NCBI GenBank assembly: GCA_964495075.1 | Contig: CAZBUJ010000104.1 | Location: 1 to 17,900, forward strand | Direction: 5' to 3' | DNA: 17,900 bases | Origin: JAFGJQ01 sp964495075 | GTDB taxonomy: Bacteria > Planctomycetota > Phycisphaerae > UBA1845 | Program-made: the position numbers and the translations under genes | Notes under the pieces: generated by a model | What the model saw: only the letters and a program-made list of their open reading frames with translations | The model's database searches: none | What the model was told of the DNA's origin: nothing | Part shown: positions 8,193 through 14,936 of the stretch, piece by piece | Layout: each line of letters opens with the position of its first letter | Numbering within the stretch: the first letter of the stretch is position 1

Positions 8193-9520
8193 CGAATTGC
8201 GAATTACGGATGGTGGCTCGCGCGCCGGTACCGGCGGCACAAAAGCTCTGCTGCTCGACGGCTCTACTGATCAACTTTCTCGGCCGCGGGCCGCGCTATG
8301 CGCCATTCATCGCCCTCGCGTCGATTCTCATCGCCATCCCGGCGGCTCGTGCCGAGCCAACCACCATCGATGACTTGGACGACCTCGCCGCCTGGACGGT
8401 GATCGCGTCCGACGGCGTGGAGGCACGCATCTCCCCCGCGGAGCACGAAGCCGGCCGCGCTATGCGACTCGATTTCGATTTCAAACGCGGCGGCGGATTC
8501 TGCGTGGTGCGGCGATCGCTCGATCGCCCGCTGCCGGAAAACTACCGGTTCACATTCGCCCTCCGCGGCGACGCTCCGGCCAACAACCTGGAGTTCAAAC
8601 TCGTCGACCCGTCCGGCCGGAACGTCTGGTGGGTCAATCAACGCAAACTCACCTTTCCGACCGAGTGGCAAACGGTCGCCTATAAGGCCCGCCACTTCCG
8701 TTTCGCCTGGGGCCCGGCGGGTGACAAGCCGCTGTCGCGACTCGGGGCAATCGAGTTCGCTGTCGCGGCCGGCACGGGCGGCAAGGGTACGATCTGGTTC
8801 GACACGTTGACGTTCGAAGAACTCCCGCCGCGGCAGCCGGTCACCGAAACACCGCTGGTAGAGTGCTCGTCCGGTGCTGCGAAACCGCTGCCGCTGGTCG
8901 AAGACAAGCCGCTCAACTGGCGAAGCGAGGACGCGGACGCAACGCCGTGGCTGCATCTCGATTTCCGCCAGTGGCGTGCCTTCGGCGGGCTCACCATCGA
9001 GTGGGACCCCGCCGACTTCGCCCGCGACTACGACGTCCTGCTGTCGGAGGACGGCGAGTCGTGGCAGGCCGCCGAATCGATGCGCGGCAGCAACGGCGGC
9101 GTGATTACATCCCGTTGCCGGACGCCGAAGCCCGGCACCTGCGCATCTGTACCCTCGCCACCTGTCGCAACAAGGGGGTGGGCGTCAAGCGCATCCGCAT
9201 CGAGCCGCTCGATTTCGGCGACAGCCCCAACGCCATGTTCAAAACCATCGCCGCCGACGCACCCAAAGGCTGGTACCCGCGCTACTTCCTCGACAAACAG
9301 ACCCCCTGGACGGTCATCGGCGCACTCGACGGCACCAGGGAAGCGTTGCTTGACGTCTGTGGCGCCGTCGAGGTGGACAAGGGGGGCTTTCGCATCGAAC
9401 CGTTTCTCTACGTCGACAACAAGCTCATCACCTGGGCGGACGTGCAACTTGATCAACGACTCAGGGGTGACCGGGTTCCCGTGCCAGCCGTTACGTGGAA
9501 GGGCGCCGGACTGGAATTGA
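8189..9520 (+). CDS. N-terminal part of a frameshifted discoidin/six-hairpin glycosidase-like protein
   Basis: This is the first reading frame of a gene that continues in another frame to 11463; only 8189 to about 9100 is genuine and the rest to the stop at 9520 is out of frame. ATG 8189 overlaps the GH2 stop (ATGA); ATG 8210 is an alternative. A signal peptide core (FIALASILIAIPAARA) ends near residue 55. Residues 56-211 form a carbohydrate-binding-like beta-sandwich starting DDLAAWTVIASDG. Residues from about 230 onward form an F5/8 type C-like (discoidin) domain with LHLDFRQWRAFGGLTIEW and YDVLLSEDGESWQ. The discoidin domain is broken after SMRGSNGG and resumes one base off as RDYIPLPDAEARHLRI. 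Confidence 0.72.
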   Translation: MTNCELRMVARAPVPAAQKLCCSTALLINFLGRGPRYAPFIALASILIAIPAARAEPTTIDDLDDLAAWTVIASDGVEARISPAEHEAGRAMRLDFDFKRGGGFCVVRRSLDRPLPENYRFTFALRGDAPANNLEFKLVDPSGRNVWWVNQRKLTFPTEWQTVAYKARHFRFAWGPAGDKPLSRLGAIEFAVAAGTGGKGTIWFDTLTFEELPPRQPVTETPLVECSSGAAKPLPLVEDKPLNWRSEDADATPWLHLDFRQWRAFGGLTIEWDPADFARDYDVLLSEDGESWQAAESMRGSNGGVITSRCRTPKPGTCASVPSPPVATRGWASSASASSRSISATAPTPCSKPSPPTHPKAGTRATSSTNRPPGRSSAHSTAPGKRCLTSVAPSRWTRGAFASNRFSTSTTSSSPGRTCNLINDSGVTGFPCQPLRGRAPDWN

Positions 9521-11463
9521 GCGTGGCAGCGCTCGTCGACCCGTCGTCGCGTCTTCGGATGGTGTACGAGTTGTACAATACCGCAAAACAACGGCAATCG
9601 GTCTCGCTGTTCCTCGCGATTCGGCCGTTCCAGGTCCTGCCGCCCTGGCAGGACCTCAACATCACCGGAGGCGTGTCGCCGATTCGCACCGTCGCCGGCG
9701 AGCGGGCACGACTTGTCGTCAACAATCGAAAACTCAACTTCACCGGACCCATCGCGCCCGAGCCGCTCGGCGCGACCGGCCCGACCGGCGCCACCGCCTT
9801 CGCGTCGGGAAGCATCGTGGAGTACCTGGCCGCCGGCCGCCTACCGCCTGCCCAGTCCGTGACCGACGATCGGCGGCTCGCCTCCGCCGCCATCCGATTC
9901 GATTTCAATCTCGAGAGCGACCAGAAGGACGGTGCGGTCTTGTGGACGTGGACGCAAGACAATTCGGATGACTTGCAGCAGCTCCACGTCGACCGAAGCG
10001 AAGCGAAGACGATCGAATCGAACAAGCGGCAGTCGCGAATGAACATGGATCTGCCGGCGTCCGCCTCGCCCATCGTCAAGACGCTGAAGTCGACACAGGC
10101 TTACATCCTGATCAACGCGGACGGGCCGGCCATCCAGCCCGGCTCGCGAACGTATGAACGAAGCTGGATCCGCGACGGGGCCCTGACCTCGACGGCTCTG
10201 CTCGTGACCGGCCACTTCGACCGCGTCCGCGACTTCCTCGACTGGTACGCCCCCCACCAATACGAGAACGGCAAGATCCCCTGCATCGTCGACACCCGTG
10301 GACCGGACCCCGTGCCCGAGCACGACAGCACCGGGCAGTTCATCTACGCGTTGCTCAAGTACTATCGCTTCACGCAGGACAGGCCGTTCCTCGAGCGACA
10401 CTGGCCCCGCGTGGTGGCCGCGGTGGGATACATCGAGTCGCTTCGCAACCAGCGGATGACCGACGAGTACAAAAACGGCCCGCCGCTCAAGCGGGCGTGC
10501 TACGGCCTCGTCCCCGAGTCGATCAGCCACGAAGGCTACTCGGCCAAGCCGATGCATTCGTACTGGGATGATTTCTTCGTCCTCAAAGGCCTCAAGGACG
10601 CAACCACGATCGCCGAGATCCTCGGCCACGAGCCGGAAGCCGCCCGCTTCGCCGCCCTCCGCGACGCGTTTCGCGCGTCGTTGTACGACTCGATGCGGCT
10701 CGTCATGAAAACGCACAACATCGACTACATCCCCGGCTGCGTGGAACTGGGTGACTTCGACGCCACGTCCACCGCGGTGGCCGCCTTCCCGTGCGACGAA
10801 CTCGGCCTCGTCCCCGAGCCCGCGTTGACCAACACGTTTGAGCGCTACTACAAGTTCTTCAAGCAGCGCCGCGACGGCGCCATCGAGTGGGAGAGCTATA
10901 CACCGTACGAGGTGCGGCTGATCGGCACCTTCGTGCGACTCGGCCAACCGGAGCGGGCCCACGAACTGATCGACTTTTTCATGCGCCACCAACGGCCCGC
11001 CGGCTGGTACCAGTGGGCGGAGGTTGTCTGGCGCGACCCGGACACGCCCCGCTTCATCGGCGACATGCCGCACACCTGGGTCGGCTCCGACTTCATCAAC
11101 GCGATCCGCTCCCTGTTCGTCTACGAACGCGAGCGGGACGACGCGCTGGTCGTGGCCGCCGGTGTGCCCTACGAATGGGCAGCGGCCGGCGGCACCGAGT
11201 TACAGATGAACGGCGTCTTCGTCGATGGGTTCCCGACGGAGTTCGGCTCCCTCGCGTACGTCCTCTCCGCGGAACGCAACCGGGTTTCGTTCACGCTACG
11301 CAATAAGCTCGATCGATTCCCCACCCGATTTGTCCTGCACTCGCCCGGGCAAGGCCCCATCCAGGCCGTCGAGGTCGACGGCCGCCCGCACGCGGACTTC
11401 ACGGCGCGAACCGTCACGCTGGCGCAGCCGTTCACGCGAGTCGTCATCCAGCACGGCAACTGA
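9100..11463 (+). CDS. C-terminal part of the same frameshifted gene: six-hairpin glycosidase-like domain
   Basis: With one base restored near 9100 the whole gene (8189-11463) encodes 1091 aa. This part finishes the discoidin domain, carries a beta-rich middle region (about residues 370-620) and then an (alpha/alpha)6 barrel from about 640 to 990. Barrel landmarks are ERSWIRDGAL (about 657), EHDSTGQFIYALLKYY (about 710), YWDDFFVLKGL (about 791), GAIEWESYTPYE (about 896) and the final HTWVGSDFINAIRSL. Conserved acids in the first and fourth of these are candidate catalytic residues. A short beta-sandwich ends the protein. The fold resembles the six-hairpin glycosidase superfamily (GH15/GH63/GH78-like); the exact family is not recognised. 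It closes the same-strand cluster after GH2. Confidence 0.7.
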   Translation, partial: RDYIPLPDAEARHLRICTLATCRNKGVGVKRIRIEPLDFGDSPNAMFKTIAADAPKGWYPRYFLDKQTPWTVIGALDGTREALLDVCGAVEVDKGGFRIEPFLYVDNKLITWADVQLDQRLRGDRVPVPAVTWKGAGLELSVAALVDPSSRLRMVYELYNTAKQRQSVSLFLAIRPFQVLPPWQDLNITGGVSPIRTVAGERARLVVNNRKLNFTGPIAPEPLGATGPTGATAFASGSIVEYLAAGRLPPAQSVTDDRRLASAAIRFDFNLESDQKDGAVLWTWTQDNSDDLQQLHVDRSEAKTIESNKRQSRMNMDLPASASPIVKTLKSTQAYILINADGPAIQPGSRTYERSWIRDGALTSTALLVTGHFDRVRDFLDWYAPHQYENGKIPCIVDTRGPDPVPEHDSTGQFIYALLKYYRFTQDRPFLERHWPRVVAAVGYIESLRNQRMTDEYKNGPPLKRACYGLVPESISHEGYSAKPMHSYWDDFFVLKGLKDATTIAEILGHEPEAARFAALRDAFRASLYDSMRLVMKTHNIDYIPGCVELGDFDATSTAVAAFPCDELGLVPEPALTNTFERYYKFFKQRRDGAIEWESYTPYEVRLIGTFVRLGQPERAHELIDFFMRHQRPAGWYQWAEVVWRDPDTPRFIGDMPHTWVGSDFINAIRSLFVYERERDDALVVAAGVPYEWAAAGGTELQMNGVFVDGFPTEFGSLAYVLSAERNRVSFTLRNKLDRFPTRFVLHSPGQGPIQAVEVDGRPHADFTARTVTLAQPFTRVVIQHGN

Positions 11464-11787
11464 AGGCGCGGGCCATTACGGCCGCTCTGACTGACGGGTG
11501 CGCCGACGAGGTGTCCACCCGCCCGGACCAGCAGGTGGGTGATTCGGACGTTTCCCATGCGCGTCCGGTGGGCAGAGCCCCCACCAACGGGAGGCCCGCG
11601 GTAATACCGTCCGTGCGCTTGGCAGCGCGATGTGCGGCTTGACACCTTCGGTCCCGGGCAACGTACCAACGTCAGGCGTCATCTCGCGCCCATCGGGCAG
11701 CGCCCGACCTGACCCCCTCCGTCCAACGCCGCCCGCGCTGCGACCGCTCCTACCGCGTCCACTTCGCTATTCGACGTTCGAAGTTGG
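11464..11787. other. Convergent intergenic spacer
   Basis: 324 nt lie between the ends of a + strand gene and a - strand gene. No supported coding sequence was found here. It holds the two hairpins at 11545-11585, a short palindrome CGGTAATACCG near 11600-11611, and a run resembling degenerate intergenic repeat sequence near 11766-11792 (CTATTCGACGTTCGAAG followed by TTGGCTATTC). Confidence 0.6.
11545..11585. terminator. Pair of adjacent hairpins, possible bidirectional terminator
   Basis: CGGACG (11545-11550) pairs with CGTCCG (11562-11567) around an 11-nt loop. Immediately after, GGTGGG (11567-11572) pairs with CCCACC (11580-11585) around a 7-nt loop. The site lies between two converging genes, where transcription should stop. 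Neither hairpin has a T tract, so a factor-dependent or purely structural role is as likely. Confidence 0.25.
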
Positions 11788-13059
11788 CTATTCCGGCGCC
11801 GCCGGCGGCGGATCAAAGGCAAGGCAATACTGCGCGTTGAGCAACGGATATTGCACGCGCACCCGATACCCGCGGAGACGGTCGCTGTCCCAGCCGAGCC
11901 TGTCGCACACGTACTGCACCATCTCGACGTGACGGCCCACTTCGCTCGCCCGGAACCGCGCCACCCCCTGGCCCAGCGGCTGCATCGACTCGACCACGTC
12001 CATCCGGTCGATGTCGCGGGTCGCATCGTCCGGGCTCACCAACCCCCGCACGTGCATGTCGTAGATCAACAACTGCGGATCGCTCCCCGGCCATACGTCC
12101 TCATGCAGCAGGATGTTCATCAACAACGTCTTCACCGGTAAATTCACACCGGCCGACCAGGAAGGCCGCGTCGGCGGCTCCGAGGGAGCGCGATACATCG
12201 GGCGACCGCCCCGTACGACGTTCGCGGCAAACACGTCCACCGCCGAGTTCGACCCGATCGCATTGCCGGCCAGCACGTAAATCGTCATGTCACCCGCGCG
12301 GACCGCCTCCAGCGCAGGCAGCGGCGACGAACAGAACGGCTCCAGCAACGGGTACTGCTCGCCCGACGCGTCCGGCGGCACATCTTCCAGCACGTAGGCC
12401 AACGGGCGAGGGCCCCCCGGGTTGGGCGTATGCTCGGCCACGGGGACCCGCACGCTCGGCCGCATCCGCCGCAAATCGACCAACCCCTCGATGATGGCGA
12501 TGTCGCACCGCTTCCCGCTGGTATCCGGATAGTAGATCGCCGTGTCGAGCTGGACCTCCGCCCGAACGCCCAGGATGTTGGCCATCCCCTTGAACGCCAA
12601 CTGCTTGTTGGCCAGCTCGAACTTCTCGCGGGCATCGGGCAGCCACTCGGTGATGGCCGCGTCGAACCCGTCCCAGCCGCCGAGTTCGCCGTGCACGATC
12701 TGCTCGAACGCCCGCAGGGCCGCCTCCGCCCGCGTGATGAGGTCGCGGGGCACCGCCGGCTTGGCCGCCTGCAGGAACATGCGCAGCCCTTCGCTCCGCG
12801 GCATGCGACTGATGGCCGCCAGCGGATCGTCGGTGCGGACCGCGCTGAGGAGCCGACCGGCCAGCGTCCGGTGGACCTTCAGGGTCCGTGCGAACTCCTG
12901 CGCGCTGCGGGACTTGGCAGGGATCTGGTCGGTGATCGCTTGCATGGCGTCGTGGAGTTCCTGGCCCACGCCCTTGATTCGCCGGGCGATGTCGGCGGGA
13001 GCAGAAGAAGCCGGCACAGGCGTCGTTACCGGACCATTTGTGTCACTTCGAAGGGCCAT
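11788..13059 (-). CDS. Uncharacterised 423-aa protein with helix-turn-helix-like N-terminus
   Basis: 423 aa from ATG 13059; an upstream in-frame ATG at 13077 would add six residues but lies inside the promoter spacer. No Shine-Dalgarno is present and the start coincides with the predicted transcription start, so the mRNA is probably leaderless. Residues 20-95 are strongly helical and contain a helix-turn-helix-like stretch at about 52-74 (QEFARTLKVHRTLAGRLL). A second helical region follows to about 165, then a mixed alpha/beta C-terminal half with no motif I recognise (landmarks: YVLAGNAIGSNSAVDVF, LPVKTLLMNILLHEDVWP, WDSDRLRGYRVRVQYPLL). There is no signal peptide or membrane span, so it should be cytoplasmic. 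It may be a DNA-binding regulator with a large sensor-like domain (inference from helix pattern only). Its neighbour on the same strand is Fic; they have separate promoters. Confidence 0.75.
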   Translation of the reverse strand: MALRSDTNGPVTTPVPASSAPADIARRIKGVGQELHDAMQAITDQIPAKSRSAQEFARTLKVHRTLAGRLLSAVRTDDPLAAISRMPRSEGLRMFLQAAKPAVPRDLITRAEAALRAFEQIVHGELGGWDGFDAAITEWLPDAREKFELANKQLAFKGMANILGVRAEVQLDTAIYYPDTSGKRCDIAIIEGLVDLRRMRPSVRVPVAEHTPNPGGPRPLAYVLEDVPPDASGEQYPLLEPFCSSPLPALEAVRAGDMTIYVLAGNAIGSNSAVDVFAANVVRGGRPMYRAPSEPPTRPSWSAGVNLPVKTLLMNILLHEDVWPGSDPQLLIYDMHVRGLVSPDDATRDIDRMDVVESMQPLGQGVARFRASEVGRHVEMVQYVCDRLGWDSDRLRGYRVRVQYPLLNAQYCLAFDPPPAAPE

Positions 13060-13065
13060 ATCCGC

Positions 13066-13094
13066 ATTAAACGGCATGGATGCCGCGGCGTCAA
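13066..13094 (-). promoter_or_regulatory. Sigma-70-type promoter of the 423-aa gene
   Basis: Read on the minus strand, TTGACG (13094-13089) is followed after exactly 17 bp by TTTAAT (13071-13066); each box matches five of six consensus bases. Counting about 7 nt downstream puts the transcription start on or next to the A of ATG 13059, implying a leaderless transcript. The -35 box overlaps the edge of the 82-bp repeat at 13090-13171. Confidence 0.6.
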
Positions 13095-13171
13095 GTCAAA
13101 CTGATCCGGCACCGCGTCGAATCCCGGACTACGCCCGGAATGCTCCCAGAGCGCTCACGACCCGGTTCCGC
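13090..13171 (+). repeat. 82-bp dispersed direct repeat, copy 1
   Basis: This 82-bp stretch aligns without gaps to 14634-14715 in the same orientation, with about 12 mismatches by eye (about 85% identity). The best-conserved block is GGACTACGCC, one mismatch, then GGAATGCTCCCAGAGCGCTC. It sits just upstream of the minus-strand 423-aa gene and overlaps its -35 box. The rest of the 13078-13329 spacer shows no supported gene. Confidence 0.8.
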
Positions 13172-13329
13172 CGCCGGAGCCCTAGACCCGGGAATAGACG
13201 CCCCCCACGGTCCCTCGCCCGCCAACCCGCCGCGGAAGGATGCATCATTCCTGCCGACCACCATGCGCGCGGACCATCGCGAGCCGCCGCGGCCATCGCG
13301 GTCCACCAGCACGCGAGCGCGTTCGCCCG

Positions 13330-14457
13330 TTACGGCGTCACATCGTCGGGGTCCGCAAGCCGGTAGCTCGTGCTTCGGCCCCCGCCCGAGTTCCTGACGA
13401 TGATGGCCCGGTCCAGCAACGCCTGGATGTCCCGAAGCGCCGTGTCGGTCGAGCATTTCGCAAGCTTGGCATACTTCGACGTCGTCAGGTAACCCTCGAA
13501 GTTATCGAGCATGCGGTTGATGACCTTTCGCTGACGCGCATTGACCGGACGCGCATTGATTCGCTGCCACAGCTTCGCCTTGTGAAGCACCGATCCCAGT
13601 GCCTCGTCGGCATCCTCAATCGTGCGATCGAGGCAGCCGAGAAACCACCGGAGCCAGTTGGTGATGTCGAGATTCCCTCGCTGGGCCGAATCGAGCTGGA
13701 AGTAGTACTCCTTGCGCGCGGCTTCAATGCCCGAAGACATGCTGTAGAAACGGTCCTTTGCGCCATCCGATCGCGAGAGCGCCATTTCGGCGATGGCCCG
13801 GGCGATTCGGCCGTTTCCGTCTTCAAACGGGTGAATGGTGACAAACCAGAGGTGCGCCACGCCTGCTTTGAGCACGAGGTCGATCCCCGGAGTGGCGTTG
13901 AACCACTCCAGGAAGCTTCCCATCTCAGCCTCGAGCCGGCTCGCTTCGGGTGCCTCGATCTGTACCTTCTCGCGACCGATGGCTCCCGAGACGACCTGCA
14001 TCGGGCCGGCGTCACCGGCGCGCCAAGCGCCAACGGCGATGCGCCGCATACCGCTTCGCCCAGTGGGAAAGAGCGCCGCGTGCCAATCAAACAAGCGCGC
14101 TGCTGTGAGTGGCTCTTCGGAATTGCGGGTCGCATCGAGCATCATCTCGACGACGCCTTCGGTTGCTCGGCTCGGCTCGGGCAGACCGGCCACATCAAGC
14201 CCCAGCTTGCGGCCGATCGACGAGCGGACCTCGTCGGGGTCAAGCTGTTCCCCTTCGATCGCCGAGGACTTCACGACCTCGTCGGTGAGCGCGGTCAGGC
14301 TGGCCTCCGCTCGTAAATCGAACCCCAGCGCCTCCATCTTCCCGAGGTGCCGGCCCTGCTTGTGACGCACGCTGCCTAGCGCCGCGGCCAGGGCCCCGCT
14401 GTCCCAGGTGAAGGCTGGCCAGTTGGGCTGCTCGTGGATGTACGTCATATTCGTCAT
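13330..14457 (-). CDS. Class II Fic family AMP-transferase with DUF4172 and winged helix
   Basis: 375 aa from ATG 14457 (AGAGG at 14473-14469 on the minus strand). In-frame TTG 14508 and ATG 14502 fall within the promoter and are unlikely; ATG 14448 is also possible. Domains: DUF4172 N-terminus starting YIHEQPNWPAFTWD (6-70), an inhibitory motif SSAIEGE with Glu68 that would block ATP (class II Fic), the Fic core with active-site HPFEDGNGRIAR at 209-220 (all catalytic positions intact), and a C-terminal winged helix (about 318-368). Length and architecture match the SoFic type (about 370 aa). It should transfer AMP to hydroxyl groups of target proteins, held off by Glu68. The winged helix and the repeat array in its promoter suggest self-regulation (inference). 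No antitoxin-like small gene is adjacent. Confidence 0.93.
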   Translation of the reverse strand: MTNMTYIHEQPNWPAFTWDSGALAAALGSVRHKQGRHLGKMEALGFDLRAEASLTALTDEVVKSSAIEGEQLDPDEVRSSIGRKLGLDVAGLPEPSRATEGVVEMMLDATRNSEEPLTAARLFDWHAALFPTGRSGMRRIAVGAWRAGDAGPMQVVSGAIGREKVQIEAPEASRLEAEMGSFLEWFNATPGIDLVLKAGVAHLWFVTIHPFEDGNGRIARAIAEMALSRSDGAKDRFYSMSSGIEAARKEYYFQLDSAQRGNLDITNWLRWFLGCLDRTIEDADEALGSVLHKAKLWQRINARPVNARQRKVINRMLDNFEGYLTTSKYAKLAKCSTDTALRDIQALLDRAIIVRNSGGGRSTSYRLADPDDVTP

Positions 14458-14536
14458 ATTCGCCGCATCCTCTGCGGTGATTATATCTTCTAATCGCCGC
14501 ATCGGCAAGTATTCGCCGCATGCGATGCGGCGATTA
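14458..14536. promoter_or_regulatory. Operator-like array in the Fic promoter
   Basis: CGCCGCAT occurs three times in direct orientation (14461-14468, 14495-14502, 14514-14521) and once inverted as ATGCGGCG (14525-14532). TAATCGCCGCAT (14491-14502) and ATGCGGCGATTA (14525-14536) form a perfect 12-bp inverted repeat. ATTCGCCGCAT at 14511-14521 forms a second, 9-bp hairpin arm with the inverted copy (3-nt spacer). The copies flank the -35, lie in the spacer and lie downstream of the transcription start, which is the arrangement of a multi-site repressor operator. Confidence 0.6.
14480..14508 (-). promoter_or_regulatory. Sigma-70-type promoter of the Fic gene
   Basis: On the minus strand TTGCCG (14508-14503) is followed after 17 bp by a perfect TATAAT (14485-14480). 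Transcription should begin near 14473, giving a leader of about 16 nt that contains AGAGG before ATG 14457. This argues for the shorter Fic start. The region is clearly more AT-rich than its surroundings. Confidence 0.72.
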
Positions 14537-14633
14537 GGCGGTGACGTGGGCGCAAGCCTGCATTATCCGGCCGTGGGTCCATCGAGCCGCCGAGCGGGGG
14601 TCGTCTCCACCCAGCATGCGGCGACCCGGCCGT

Positions 14634-14715
14634 GTCAAGCCAGACTGATCCAGCGCCACACCGAATCCAGGACTACGCCGGGAATGCTCCCAGAGCGCTC
14701 TTGACGCGGTTCCGC
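14634..14715 (+). repeat. 82-bp dispersed direct repeat, copy 2
   Basis: Same orientation as copy 1 at 13090-13171 and about 85% identical, with GGGAATGCTCCCAGAGCGCTC conserved apart from one base. The two copies bracket the Fic gene and its promoter, 1544 bp apart start to start. The right end of this copy supplies the -35 box of a candidate + strand promoter that copy 1 lacks. Confidence 0.8.
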
Positions 14716-14729
14716 ACCGTCTATACCAT
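14701..14729 (+). promoter_or_regulatory. Candidate promoter for the repeat-loop/dockerin-like protein gene
   Basis: TTGACG (14701-14706, five of six) and TACCAT (14724-14729, four of six) are 17 bp apart. The start would be near 14736, about 200 nt before ATG 14937. The -35 lies within the 82-bp repeat copy 2. Confidence 0.4.
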
Positions 14730-14936
14730 CGACCCGCGAACACGATTTCCGACCCGCCGAATCGGATCGACGCGAAAACAAACGCGGCGGGCCACGCGGG
14801 TGGCGACCGGCACGGGAATCGCAAGCGGCGCTGGGCAGGGGGATGGGCGAACGCGAGTCCGCCCGGAATCAGCCCGACAGCCCGCCACGAACGTACCAGC
14901 CACGACCATCAACAAAGCCGGAAGGAGACACACCCC

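Larger units (their letters stand above)
14537..14936. other. Divergent intergenic spacer upstream of the propeller gene
   Basis: About 400 nt without a supported gene. It holds copy 2 of the 82-bp repeat, the candidate + strand promoter at 14701-14729, and the ribosome binding site of the next gene (AAGGAG, 14922-14927). Nothing else recognisable was seen. Confidence 0.55.

Noticed and set aside
6180..8240. Minus-strand 686-codon open frame opposite GH2
   Set aside because: Its composition is the Val/Asp/Gly/Arg-rich mirror of a high-GC gene; GH2 on the + strand has intact catalytic motifs.
9088..9110. Programmed ribosomal frameshift in the discoidin/six-hairpin gene
   Set aside because: There is no slippery heptamer or downstream pseudoknot-like structure; a simple missing C in a GC run explains it.
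13240..14316. Plus-strand 358-codon frame opposite Fic
   Set aside because: The minus strand carries a complete Fic protein with HPFEDGNGRIAR and its own promoter.
14458..14508. Fic starts at TTG 14508 or ATG 14502
   Set aside because: Both lie in the -35/spacer region, upstream of the predicted transcription start; the protein from 14457 matches the usual length of SoFic-type proteins.
14458..14536. CRISPR-like array
   Set aside because: The repeats are only 8-12 bp, irregularly spaced, one is inverted, and they surround a promoter; no cas genes are present.
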